NCBI GenBank assembly: GCA_029939535.1
Contig: JAOZST010000099.1
Coordinates: 1 to 13,647 of the forward strand
DNA from: NBML01 sp029939535
Lineage (GTDB): Bacteria > Desulfobacterota > Desulfobacteria > Desulfobacterales > Desulfobacteraceae
Length of the DNA stretch: 13,647 nt
Direction of reading: 5' to 3'
Shown here piece by piece: positions 1 to 7,574 of this stretch. Below the pieces are notes generated by a model that saw only the letters and a program-made list of their open reading frames with translations, ran no database searches and was not told the origin of the DNA. The translations under genes and the position numbers were made by a program. Every line of letters begins with the position of its first letter. The stretch's first letter is position 1.

Positions 1-315
1 CATTTCTAAATCCAATAGTCTGTACATCTCCTGGAGAAAAGGTGCCAATGCCTCTTCAAACATTTCAACCGCCATCTCTTCCGGAGAAGTATAACCATCT
101 GTACTCGAACCTGCCCGATCCCACAATTCATGGACATCAATTACATCCAGTTCAAAAAAAACTTCTCCACAAACCTCGTCTACATTGACATCTCTAAATA
201 AACTTTCAGCTAACTCTACAATTTTCTTTTTCAATTTTTTATCTGTTTTTGTGATTTGCCTGAGAATTTCTAATGCTTCATCAGGAGAAATCTTTTCAAA
301 AATATTGTTTTTCAT
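1..315 (-). CDS. Uncharacterised acidic protein, N-terminal part (cut by window edge)
   Basis: The minus strand is open from an ATG at 313-315 to the window edge, giving 105 codons with no stop. A ribosome-binding sequence (GGGAAG) lies about 5 nt before the ATG. The protein begins MKNNIFEKISPDEALEILRQ. It then has a lysine-rich stretch, and later acidic, probably helical segments with the phrases FFELDVIDVHELWDRAGSST and EEMAVEMFEEALAPFLQEM. No signal peptide or membrane segment is visible. From memory, this pattern (a lead helix, then a Val-Asp-Glu-Val stretch, then Glu-Leu-Trp-Asp-Arg-Ala/Ser-Gly) resembles a widespread small protein family of unknown function in bacteria and archaea; no search was run. 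It lies 25 nt downstream of the 217-aa gene on the same strand, so the two may be co-transcribed. No function is proposed. Confidence 0.8.
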   Translation of the reverse strand, partial: MKNNIFEKISPDEALEILRQITKTDKKLKKKIVELAESLFRDVNVDEVCGEVFFELDVIDVHELWDRAGSSTDGYTSPEEMAVEMFEEALAPFLQEMYRLLDLEM

Positions 316-340
316 AATTCTTCCCAGTTATTCCTTTGTG

Positions 341-994
341 CTATTCTTTTTCGGGAACCCAATGAGTTGGCAAAATTTCTATGTACAGGCCTATATTTTT
401 CCAGACTTTTTGAAGAAATGATGCATGATCAATAAAAAGGATATCAGATAAAGGGGTGATTCCTTTAATGTGGGCATCATCATTGATTTTTATAATTGAA
501 CGCGTTAGATCTGATTTATTTCGTGTGATTTTTGATTTGGAAAATTCCTTAAAAACCAGGACATGATTTGTTTCGAGCAAATAGTATTGAAGTGATTTAA
601 AAAAATCATAAAAGCTATTGCATTTCTCATGGGATAAATTGACCCCGATTCCTTTGATTGTTTTATCTTTGCAATCAATAAGAATATACCGTCGATTAAG
701 CCACTTTAATGCTTCTTCTGTGCGGCTTGAAATAGAGTTGATTTGACTTTCATTAAAAATTTGAATGAATCCTGCATTGGGATTCGACCCTTTTAATCGT
801 TCATGGTTGTTATAAAACAGAGAATGTAAAAATAACTTATATTTATTGAATGAGCTGTGAAAAAGATACCAGTCAACCAGATCTTCCTGTTCGCGCAGAT
901 CTTTTTTTAAGACTTGCATTATCGGGTCATTTTCTGACTCAGCCTTTTTCTTTTCCAGTCTGAACTCTTCAAAAGAAATAATATTATCTGTCAT
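341..994 (-). CDS. Hypothetical protein, 217 aa, not recognised
   Basis: I do not recognise this protein. The reading frame could start at 1036, but the ATG at 992-994 (MTDNIISFEEFRLEKKKAES) is preferred because AAAGGGA lies about 8 nt upstream; it also leaves only an 11-bp overlap with the preceding ATPase remnant. The N-terminal 45 residues are strongly charged and probably helical. The middle contains aromatic-rich segments (WYLFHSSFNKYKLFLHSLFY). The C-terminal half alternates hydrophobic strands with Lys-rich turns, as in a small alpha/beta domain, and ends in VPEKE. No signal peptide, transmembrane segment or cysteine cluster is apparent. Its start overlaps the 3' end of the DUF4143 remnant, which suggests translational coupling to that gene when it was intact. 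Whether it now has a promoter of its own cannot be seen. Confidence 0.7.
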   Translation of the reverse strand: MTDNIISFEEFRLEKKKAESENDPIMQVLKKDLREQEDLVDWYLFHSSFNKYKLFLHSLFYNNHERLKGSNPNAGFIQIFNESQINSISSRTEEALKWLNRRYILIDCKDKTIKGIGVNLSHEKCNSFYDFFKSLQYYLLETNHVLVFKEFSKSKITRNKSDLTRSIIKINDDAHIKGITPLSDILFIDHASFLQKVWKNIGLYIEILPTHWVPEKE

Positions 995-2072
995 ATGCAC
1001 ATTCCCTTTTATTTGGATTTTGGGCCAATTTTTCATTGGATATCATCCATTTTAAATATTCTGCAATCGAACCAATTAAATAAAATGGGAGGTTTAGCAG
1101 GGAGTACTCTTTCCCATTGAGAGTTTTGACTTGATTAATCTCTAATCGCCCGGAATAAATCCTTACGGCATAATTATGAGGAGCTCGGTCTATGAACTGA
1201 TGAAGAGAGCGTAGCCGGCCCGTTGCAGCAGATTTTACTTCAACGGGTATGAGCAACCCCTCATATTGAATCAGGAAATCAACTTCGGCATTGGATTGTT
1301 TTTTTTCCCGGTTCCAGAAATGCAATTTAAATAAAGGAGATGTTTCAACAGCGAGAAGTTCCTGTCCGACAATATGTTCTGCTATTTTCCCCTGATAGAC
1401 AGAATCAATACTATTGGCCCCAAACAAATCTTTTTGAAATCCAGCAAAATAGTTCAGCATTCCTGTATCAAGGACTTGGAGCTTTGGCGATTTTTTTATA
1501 TTTGGCAGCAAAGGAGGGCTGACAGAGGATGAAGGGTATAAAAGGTGAATCAACATCGCTTTTTCCAACACTTTTAATGCTTCCCCCATTTCCCTTGATT
1601 TATAGTTGGAATTGCCAAAACCCTGAAATTTAATCCTGCTGCCTGCTTCATAAAATGAATTTGAAACGGCATGACGAATTACGTTAGCCATTGTTTTGTT
1701 TCGAGCATACTTCTCAACGTCATCCAGATAAGAAACGATTAAGCTTTCAAATACACTGTTGAGTGCTATGATGTCTTTCTGGTCGGAATATTTTTCAACA
1801 ATTTCCGGCATGCCCCCAATGATTGAATAGGTTTGAAATAATTTTATTAGCCTTTCATGTGCGAAATCAGGGGCTGGGATTCTTTTTGTAAGAATGCCCA
1901 GACTGGCTGTTTCGGATAAAGCACTTAAAAATTCTTTAAAGCTCAAAGGTTTCATCACCAAATATTCCACTCTGCCGACAGGAAAGCTTCTATGGGTATC
2001 AATAAGTGTCTCTAAAAGAGATCCGGCTGCAATAACGTAAAGATCTGGAAATGCTTCATAAAAATATCTCTT
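984..2072 (-). pseudogene. AAA_14/DUF4143 ATPase lacking its ATP-binding N-terminus
   Basis: The frame is open from just after a TAA at 2073-2075 down to the TAA at 984-986. It has no ATG or good start before the GTG at 1968-1970, which itself falls inside conserved sequence. Translated from the upstream stop, it reads KRYFYEAFPDLYVIAAGSLL, then SFPVGRVEYLVMKPLSFKEF, the sensor and linker region typical of AAA_14 ATPases. A DUF4143-like C-terminal part follows: IGGMPEIV, then a PD-(D/E)XK-like core (EVDFLIQYEGLLIPVEVKSA, with Asp, Glu and Lys in place). About the first 100 residues, including Walker A and Walker B, are missing, and I could not find them in another frame between 2076 and the N gap. 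Family members are often about 400-470 aa. The break is therefore a 5' deletion or rearrangement. A shorter protein could still start at the GTG (1970) or a nearby ATG, but it could not bind ATP. Confidence 0.8.
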
Positions 2073-2261
2073 TTAAACATTTAATCCTCATTTTTTATTT
2101 GGCATAAAGTCAGAGATATTTATCACAAATCCTGTAACAAAGTAAATGATAATTCTTGCATCAATTGTAAAATAGTCAGGTGTTTTAATGTGGTGAGGCC
2201 TTTGCATGACTTGTCCCTTGCATTCGTTCATCCAATTTTAAATACGGTAATTTGACTCCAG

Positions 2262-2361
2262 NNNNNNNNNNNNNNNNNNNNNNNNNNNNNNNNNNNNNNN
2301 NNNNNNNNNNNNNNNNNNNNNNNNNNNNNNNNNNNNNNNNNNNNNNNNNNNNNNNNNNNNN
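2262..2361. other. Assembly gap, 100 N
   Basis: There are exactly 100 N, the usual placeholder for a scaffold join of unknown length. The left flank ends ACTCCAG and the right flank begins CTCCAGC, so six bases are shared. That is too short to prove a contig overlap. The gene on the right (a Cys/Met PLP enzyme) stops at the gap, and its missing C-terminal half is not found on the left side, so either real sequence is missing or the gene was already broken. Confidence 0.95.
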
Positions 2362-2610
2362 CTCCAGCTTAATCGGGTTTTGATAAATGGGAGTAGCAAA
2401 CGTATTATCGATAACCGAGATGCATTTGTTGCGCGGTGCAATATCAGCAACTTTTTGAATATCCATAATACTCAATAGAGGGTTCGTTGGAGTTTCAATA
2501 TATATGATTCGTGTTTCCGGTCTTATCGCAGATTCAATGGACCTTGTGCCTGTTGCGACAAAAGAGTAGGACTTTCTGTTCGAATAATTAGTTATCCGAC
2601 CGCATATCTT
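2362..2610 (-). pseudogene. Fragment of Cys/Met-metabolism PLP-dependent enzyme
   Basis: The minus-strand frame has a stop just beyond 2610 and runs into the N gap at 2361. It carries the core of a cystathionine/methionine gamma-lyase-type enzyme: IRPETRIIYIETPTNPLLSI, then VADIA, then SVIDNTFATPIYQNPIKL. In the family, IETPTNPLL and the VIDNTFATP segment (its Asp contacts the PLP nitrogen) precede the PLP lysine in a SATKY motif about 20 residues later; that lysine is lost in the gap. Only about 70 of some 390-400 residues are recognisable. Upstream, the sequence KICGRITNYSNRKSYSF does not resemble the family, so the N-terminal half is missing too. The catalytic type (gamma-lyase, gamma-synthase or sulfhydrylase) cannot be decided from this piece. 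It is called a pseudogene because both ends are absent, although a misjoined scaffold could produce the same picture. Confidence 0.75.
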
Positions 2611-2869
2611 TTAACATATTGATAGTAAAAGCATATCATGCGGATTTGAATGATATCCGATCAGTTTTTTCAAACCGAAGAAAGACTTCGTAACAAGATT
2701 TTAAATATCTGTAAAGGAATTTCAACAATTCAACCTTTAAAAGGTATTTGTTACCGAGAATTGCTGTGATTTGACCAAGCTACTTGACAATACATTGCCT
2801 GATCTATTAGGTATGATTAACATTTATTCATTGGGGCTATACCCTGTAATATATAAAGGAGCCAGCACT
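2611..2869 (+). other. Intergenic stretch before the carboxyltransferase operon, with a 39-codon ORF
   Basis: This stretch separates the minus-strand gene fragments from the plus-strand operon. It contains a short plus-strand ORF at 2650-2769 whose product includes ERLRNKILNICKGISTIQPL, which looks like part of a winged-helix segment, but there is no convincing ribosome-binding site. A small inverted repeat (CGAAG at 2676-2680, CTTCG at 2686-2690) lies inside that ORF. A TTGACA at 2784-2789 is followed by TATGAT at 2812-2817, but their 22-bp spacing is too long for a normal sigma-70 promoter. An operon promoter should lie in this stretch, but I cannot place it with confidence. Confidence 0.35.
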
Positions 2870-3634
2870 ATGACAGATACCATTGGTGATCACTTGAGTC
2901 TCAGTAAAGAAGAAAAAGCAGATTTTGTTGTTGATATGTTTACCAGGATAGTCGTTCACTATGGGCTCTGGTTTGCAGAAGTAAAACATCAAATGGGCAT
3001 GGAAAAAGCATTGGAAGTGCTGGATACGGCGACCAAAAACAGTGTTGGCATCGGTATGAAAAGATTGTCCAAGGTGCTTGACTTTGAAATGGAAAAAGGT
3101 TTGCCAAAGGCATTGCTGAATATGGATGGAGATTCCATGGATCAACTCATGGAGGCAGTGGCGAAAAATTGGCTTGTTAATGATGGAGTCTGGTTCCAGG
3201 CTGTTGAGTTTGAACACGGGATGAATGATGCCAAAAGATGCAATGACTCATGCTGGACCCAGTTTTCACCCTATGAAGCCCATGCAATTAAGAAATTTTT
3301 AAATCTTGGAGAAAGCCCAGGGCTTGCCGGGTTAAAAAAAGCCCTGAATTTCAGGATGTATTCTTTGCTTAATAAGCAATCAATTGTTGACGAAGGACCC
3401 AAAAGTTTTGTATTTCAGATGAATGAATGCCGGGTCCAGGTGGCAAGGAGACGGAAAAATCTGGATGATTACCCTTGCAAATCTGCAGGCCTGGTTGAGT
3501 ATACTTATTTTGCAAGTGCAATAGATTCAAGGATCAAAACTCAATGCATAGGGTGTCCGCCCGATGAGCATCCAGATAACTGGTTTTGTGCATGGCGGTT
3601 TAGTCTTGAAGAAAATACAAATGTTAAATCATAA
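2870..3634 (+). CDS. DUF6125-like protein with duplicated helical domain and Cys-rich tail
   Basis: This 254-aa protein starts at ATG 2870, with AAAGGAG at 2855-2861 as its ribosome-binding site. An in-frame upstream start at 2771 lacks one and would add 33 residues. The protein contains two related helical repeats. Residues 19-82 include VVHYGLWFAEVKHQMGMEKA and residues 92-168 include KNWLVNDGVWFQAVEFEHGM. Both share the pattern Gly-Leu/Val-Trp-Phe-x-(Ala)-Val-x-(4)-Gly-Met and end in a KAL-type helix. A Cys-rich C-terminus follows: Cys187, Cys203, the CIGC pair at 226/229, and Cys240 in the WFCAWRF segment. From memory, the repeat matches DUF6125 and the C-terminus resembles the end of L-2-amino-thiazoline-4-carboxylate hydrolase-like proteins; neither was verified. 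It is the first gene of the carboxyltransferase block, 14 nt before the next start. The cysteines suggest metal or redox binding, but its biochemical role is unknown. Confidence 0.82.
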   Translation: MTDTIGDHLSLSKEEKADFVVDMFTRIVVHYGLWFAEVKHQMGMEKALEVLDTATKNSVGIGMKRLSKVLDFEMEKGLPKALLNMDGDSMDQLMEAVAKNWLVNDGVWFQAVEFEHGMNDAKRCNDSCWTQFSPYEAHAIKKFLNLGESPGLAGLKKALNFRMYSLLNKQSIVDEGPKSFVFQMNECRVQVARRRKNLDDYPCKSAGLVEYTYFASAIDSRIKTQCIGCPPDEHPDNWFCAWRFSLEENTNVKS

Positions 3635-3648
3635 GGAAGGTTAGTATT

Positions 3649-5202
3649 ATGGGGCTCACATCAGATAAAATCCTGGAACTTGCGTTAAAGGAACAGAAAA
3701 TTTTGGAAATGGGAGGAGAAAAGGCATTGGCAAAACGCCGGGAAAATGGAAAACTCAATGCCCGGGAAAGACTTGATCTCCTTTTTGATAAAGGTACCTT
3801 TAGAGAAATTGATATGTTTGTAACCCATAGGTGTACCAATTTTGGCATGGAAGAAAAAGAGATACCAGCTGACGGCGTTATCACCGGCCACGGTAAAGTG
3901 GAAGGAAGGGTGGTGTTTGCCTATGCCCAGGATTTTACTGCCAGGGCAGGGTCCCTTGGGGAAATGCAGGCCAAGAAAATCTGTAAGGTAATGGATATGG
4001 CTTTAAAAGCAGGTACTCCCGTGATTGGAATGAATGATTCCGGAGGCGCAAGAATCCAGGAGGGCATTGATGCCCTGTCCGGATACGGCGAGATCTTTTT
4101 CCGCAATTCAGCTGCTTCCGGTGTTATTCCACAGATTTCAGCCATCATGGGTCCAACAGCCGGAGGGGCGGTCTATTCACCTGCCATGACGGATTTTATT
4201 TTTATGGTAAAAGAATCCAGCTATATGTTCATTACAGGCCCCAATGTAATCAAAGCGGTTACTGGAGAGGAGATCTCCTTTGAGGATCTGGGCGGTGCCA
4301 TGGCCCATAATGAGAAATCAGGTGTGGCCCAGTTTGCCTGTGATTCTGACGAAGATGCCATACTCAGGATTCGTACCCTTTTATCCTATCTGCCTTCCAA
4401 TAATATGGAAGACCCACCAATAAAGGTTTCAACGGATGATCCCAACCGAATGGATGAATCACTGGATTCTATTATTCCGGACAATCCCAACAGATCCTAT
4501 AATATAAAGGATGTTATATCCTCCATCGTTGATGAAGGGGATTATTTCGAGCCCCATGAATATTTTGCCAAGAATATAGTGATCTGTTTTGCCCGGCTCA
4601 ATGGCCGTCCCATTGGTATCATTGCCAATCAGCCCAATAACATGGCAGGGTGCCTTGACATCAATGCCTCGGATAAGGCTACACGGTTTATCCGGTTCTG
4701 CGATGCTTTTAATATTCCCATGCTCACCATTGCCGATGTGCCGGGATATCTGCCAGGCAGTGACCAGGAATGGGGGGGGATTATCCGCCATGGTGCCAAA
4801 CTGCTATGGTGCTATTCTGAAGCCACTGTTCCCAAGTTGCTGTTAATAACCAGAAAAGATTATGGAGGATCCTATCTTGCCATGTGTTCAAAACATCTGG
4901 GTGCGGATATGGCCTTTGCATGGCCCAGTGCTGAAATCGCTGTAATGGGGGCTGAAGGGGCTGCCAATATTATCCACGCAAGGGAGATCAAGGGTGCAGA
5001 TGATCCAGTGGCAAAACGAAAGGAAAAAATTGATGAATACAACGAGCAGTTTTCAAATCCCTATTGCGCTGCTGCCAGGGGATATGTGGACGCTGTGATC
5101 CGGCCTTCTGAATCAAGACCCCGGCTTATAGATGCCCTTGAGGCCATGGCCACGAAACGGGAAATGAGGCCGGCCAAAAAGCATGGAAATATTCCAGTAT
5201 AG
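3649..5202 (+). CDS. mmdA: Acyl-CoA carboxyltransferase subunit, 12S/MmdA type (probably methylmalonyl-CoA)
   Basis: This 517-aa protein has the two-domain crotonase-like fold of biotin-dependent acyl-CoA carboxyltransferases (PccB, MmdA, transcarboxylase 12S). The N-terminal half contains NARERLDLLFDKGTF, the oxyanion-hole segment NDSGGARIQEG (129-139), and GPTAGGAVYSPAMTDF (168-183). The C-terminal half contains DVPGYLPG (363-370), DYGGSYLAM (404-412) and VMGAEGAANI (432-441). Length and motifs are those of a complete, active enzyme. The reaction moves the carboxyl group between methylmalonyl-CoA (or propionyl-CoA) and biotin. The motifs do not separate PccB, MmdA and 12S. The neighbouring 5S-like/biotin-carrier fusion, and the absence of a biotin carboxylase and a membrane subunit, favour a transcarboxylase 12S role. 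The start at 3649 is preceded by AAGGAAGG 14 nt after the previous stop. The enzyme is expected to be cytosolic. The symbol is by analogy. Confidence 0.92.
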   Translation: MGLTSDKILELALKEQKILEMGGEKALAKRRENGKLNARERLDLLFDKGTFREIDMFVTHRCTNFGMEEKEIPADGVITGHGKVEGRVVFAYAQDFTARAGSLGEMQAKKICKVMDMALKAGTPVIGMNDSGGARIQEGIDALSGYGEIFFRNSAASGVIPQISAIMGPTAGGAVYSPAMTDFIFMVKESSYMFITGPNVIKAVTGEEISFEDLGGAMAHNEKSGVAQFACDSDEDAILRIRTLLSYLPSNNMEDPPIKVSTDDPNRMDESLDSIIPDNPNRSYNIKDVISSIVDEGDYFEPHEYFAKNIVICFARLNGRPIGIIANQPNNMAGCLDINASDKATRFIRFCDAFNIPMLTIADVPGYLPGSDQEWGGIIRHGAKLLWCYSEATVPKLLLITRKDYGGSYLAMCSKHLGADMAFAWPSAEIAVMGAEGAANIIHAREIKGADDPVAKRKEKIDEYNEQFSNPYCAAARGYVDAVIRPSESRPRLIDALEAMATKREMRPAKKHGNIPV

Positions 5203-5215
5203 GAAAGGGATGACA

Positions 5216-5449
5216 ATGGATAAAAAAATGGATAAAAAAAAACTTGCAGCTGCCATTGCCGGCGTATTTGCATATATGAAGACAAATGAAGAGGCTGGAG
5301 CCCTTCAGATACTGGAGGAAGAGAAAAGCATGTCCCAGGGTCAGGCCCTGGCTGTATTGCCTGATGTTTCCATGAACCTCTGGGGGGTGAGTGGCAGGCA
5401 GGCATTGATGCAGGCAGGCAATATGATGCAGATGAGAATGTTTAGATGA
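5216..5449 (+). CDS. Small protein between the carboxyltransferase genes, 77 aa, possible accessory subunit
   Basis: The ATG at 5216 is preferred: AGGAAAGGGA (5201-5210) ends 5 nt upstream, whereas the ATG at 5210 lies directly against it and an ATG at 5183 lies inside the previous gene. The protein starts MDKKMDKKKLAAAIAGVFAY. It continues with a charged helical stretch and ends with LWGVSGRQALMQAGNMMQMR, rich in Met and Gln. The AAAIAGVFAYMKT segment recalls the cytosolic tail of OadG/MmdD-type subunits, but there is no long transmembrane helix. Small subunits (gamma, delta or epsilon) of biotin enzymes are often encoded next to the carboxyltransferase, so a scaffold or stabilising role is plausible, though inferred only from position and this motif. 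It begins 13 nt after the 12S-like gene. The first 24 bases of the gene are a 12-bp unit (ATGGATAAAAAA) present twice, followed by more A residues. Confidence 0.75.
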   Translation: MDKKMDKKKLAAAIAGVFAYMKTNEEAGALQILEEEKSMSQGQALAVLPDVSMNLWGVSGRQALMQAGNMMQMRMFR

Positions 5450-5521
5450 TGGCGGTGTGAGCAGAACTGATTCAGTAATCAATAATTAAATAATATAGAT
5501 ATTTTTCAGGGGGAAAAGCAA

Positions 5522-7543
5522 ATGAGTGAGCATGATGCAGTTAAAATGGTTGAAATGAATTACGCCAAAGACAGGCCCAAGGCTGAAAATCCAGTACAGG
5601 TTCAGGACTTGTCCCTGAGGGATGGTCATCAGTCTCTGTTCGCCACCAGGGGAAGAACAGAAGACATGATCCCTGTGGCAGAAAAAATGGATGAAATCGG
5701 ATTCTGGGCAGTGGAAGTCTGGGGAGGTGCCACCTTTGACACCATGCATCGTTTTCTGGGAGAAAATCCCTGGGAGCGTCTTCGGACCTTGAAACGATAC
5801 TTCAAGAAAACACCATTTTCCATGCTGCTCAGGGGCCAGAACCTTGTGGGGTATAGAAATTATGCCGATGACGTGGCCAAACTTTTTGTTAAAAAAACAG
5901 TGGATAACGGGCTGGAAGTATTCAGGACCTTTGATGCCTTAAATGATTATCGGAATTTTGAAACCGTTGTGCCGGTGATAAAAGAATGCGGTGCCCATTT
6001 CCAGGGATGTATCTGCTATACCCTGACCGAGCCCCGTCTTGGGGGTGAGGTATATGATCTGGACTATTATCTCAAGAAAGCCAGAGAACTTGAGGACATG
6101 GGAGCTGACAGTATCTGCATTAAGGACATGGCAGGGCTTTTGTCTCCCTATGATGCCTATGAACTGGTTAAAATATTGAAGGAAAATGTCAAGCCCCTGA
6201 TCCATCTTCACAGCCATTTTACTTCCGGCATGTCTCCCATGACCCATTTCAAGGCCATTGAGGCTGGTGTTGATATCATAGATACCTGCCTTACCCCTTA
6301 TGCCTACAGGACCTCCCATGCTGCCATTGAGCCCCTTGTCATGTCCCTTCTTGGAACTAACAGGGATACAGGATTTGATATCAATGCCCTGGCAGATATA
6401 AATGAAATTCTGGAAAAAGATATCCTTCCCAAATACAAACATCTGCTGGATGATACAAAGGTATCCATGATCGATATAAATGTATTACTCCATCAGACCC
6501 CGGGCGGCATGATGTCAAATCTTGTGAATCAGCTCCGTGAAATGGATGCCCTGGATAAGATTGATGAGGTATATAAACAACTGCCCAGGGTCAGAAAAGA
6601 GCTGGGTCAGATTCCCCTGGTTACGCCCACCAGTCAGATTGTGGGTATTCAGACTGTGAACAATGTTTTATTTGATACTGAGGAAGAACGGTATAAAATG
6701 GTCACGGCCCAGGTAAAAGATCTGTGTTACGGCCTGTATGGCAAGACTTCCGTCCCCATTGATTCCGAGGTTCAGAAAAAAGCCTTGAAAGGATATGAAA
6801 GAGGGGAAGAACCCATCAGCTGCCGGCCTGCTGAAGTGCTGGAGCCGGAGCTTGAAAAGGCAAAAGAACAAATCGGAAGCCTGGCCATGGATGATGAAGA
6901 TCTTATCCTGTATGCACTTTTCCCTGTGACCGGTAAAAAGTATCTCATGCAGAAATATGGCAAGGAACAAATTCCAGACAGCATCAAGCCAATCACCATG
7001 GAGGATGTGGAAAAACAACAGGAGATTATCAAAAAGGCAAAAGCTGGACAATTGATTGAAAAATCATGCACAGATAATATACCGGAAAAAAGTGAGTTTG
7101 CCAGAACATTTAATGTTTTTGTTGAAGGAGAATATTTTGAAGTGGGTGTGGACGAGGTTGGAGGTTCTCCTGTGATAACCTATGCTGCCGCTCCTGCCGC
7201 CCCTGCTCCTACCGCCCCTGCTCCTGCCGCCCCTGCCGCTCCAGCTGCTGCTCCTGCTCCACCATCCCCTGAGCCGCCTGTGGCTGAAGCTGGTCCTGCG
7301 CCCAAAGTTCCTGAAGCGGCACCTGCTTCCGGCACCCCTGTGAAGGCACCCATGCCCGGTATGATCATCAATTATGAAAAAAATATCGGTGATACTGTAA
7401 ATGAAGGTGAGACCGTAGTTGTTATTGAAGCCATGAAAATGGAAAATGCACTTCCAGCCCCTGCCAGTGGAGTAATAAAAGTGGTGAATTATAAAAGTGG
7501 TGATTCAGTGGCCAAAGATGATGTGCTGGCTGTTATTGAGTGA
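5522..7543 (+). CDS. 5S/PycB/OadA-type carboxyltransferase fused to a biotin carrier domain
   Basis: This 673-aa protein has three parts. Residues about 25-310 are the HMGL-like TIM barrel of pyruvate carboxylase subunit B, oxaloacetate decarboxylase alpha and transcarboxylase 5S. It shows SLRDGHQS with Asp34, the KDMAG motif with Lys201 (the carbamylated metal-site lysine in the family), and HSHFTSG with His230 and His232. Residues about 310-545 are the conserved PYC_OADA-like domain, including LLHQTPGGMMSNL and VTPTSQIVG. A Pro/Ala-rich linker (about 553-607) leads to a biotinyl domain, APMPGM (609-614) with EAMKMEN and biotin Lys639. The protein should transfer CO2 between carboxybiotin and pyruvate/oxaloacetate. 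With the upstream 12S-like protein it would form a methylmalonyl-CoA:pyruvate transcarboxylase whose 5S and 1.3S subunits are fused. Alternatives are a pyruvate carboxylase B or an oxaloacetate decarboxylase alpha, both needing partners not encoded here. A GGGGGAAAAG ribosome-binding site precedes the ATG; 72 bp separate it from the 77-aa gene. Confidence 0.93.
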   Translation: MSEHDAVKMVEMNYAKDRPKAENPVQVQDLSLRDGHQSLFATRGRTEDMIPVAEKMDEIGFWAVEVWGGATFDTMHRFLGENPWERLRTLKRYFKKTPFSMLLRGQNLVGYRNYADDVAKLFVKKTVDNGLEVFRTFDALNDYRNFETVVPVIKECGAHFQGCICYTLTEPRLGGEVYDLDYYLKKARELEDMGADSICIKDMAGLLSPYDAYELVKILKENVKPLIHLHSHFTSGMSPMTHFKAIEAGVDIIDTCLTPYAYRTSHAAIEPLVMSLLGTNRDTGFDINALADINEILEKDILPKYKHLLDDTKVSMIDINVLLHQTPGGMMSNLVNQLREMDALDKIDEVYKQLPRVRKELGQIPLVTPTSQIVGIQTVNNVLFDTEEERYKMVTAQVKDLCYGLYGKTSVPIDSEVQKKALKGYERGEEPISCRPAEVLEPELEKAKEQIGSLAMDDEDLILYALFPVTGKKYLMQKYGKEQIPDSIKPITMEDVEKQQEIIKKAKAGQLIEKSCTDNIPEKSEFARTFNVFVEGEYFEVGVDEVGGSPVITYAAAPAAPAPTAPAPAAPAAPAAAPAPPSPEPPVAEAGPAPKVPEAAPASGTPVKAPMPGMIINYEKNIGDTVNEGETVVVIEAMKMENALPAPASGVIKVVNYKSGDSVAKDDVLAVIE

Positions 7544-7574
7544 TGCAATTGACAACCTGAGGCCTATGCTTATT

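Noticed and set aside
2088..2231. Minus-strand 47-codon ORF (begins MNECKGQVMQRPHHIK) between the first gap and the ATPase remnant
   Set aside because: No clear ribosome-binding site, no recognisable similarity, and overlapping alternative frames of similar length; it may be debris of a mobile element, but that cannot be shown.
2185..2475. A continuous frame running through the first N gap
   Set aside because: The frame is open only because N were inserted; the part left of the gap does not match the PLP enzyme.
2784..2817. TTGACA and TATGAT boxes as the promoter of the carboxyltransferase operon
   Set aside because: The spacing is 22 bp, outside the range usual for sigma-70 promoters.
7180..7371. 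Gly/Ala-rich minus-strand frame opposite the biotin fusion gene
   Set aside because: It is the complement of the Pro/Ala linker codons and has no independent support.
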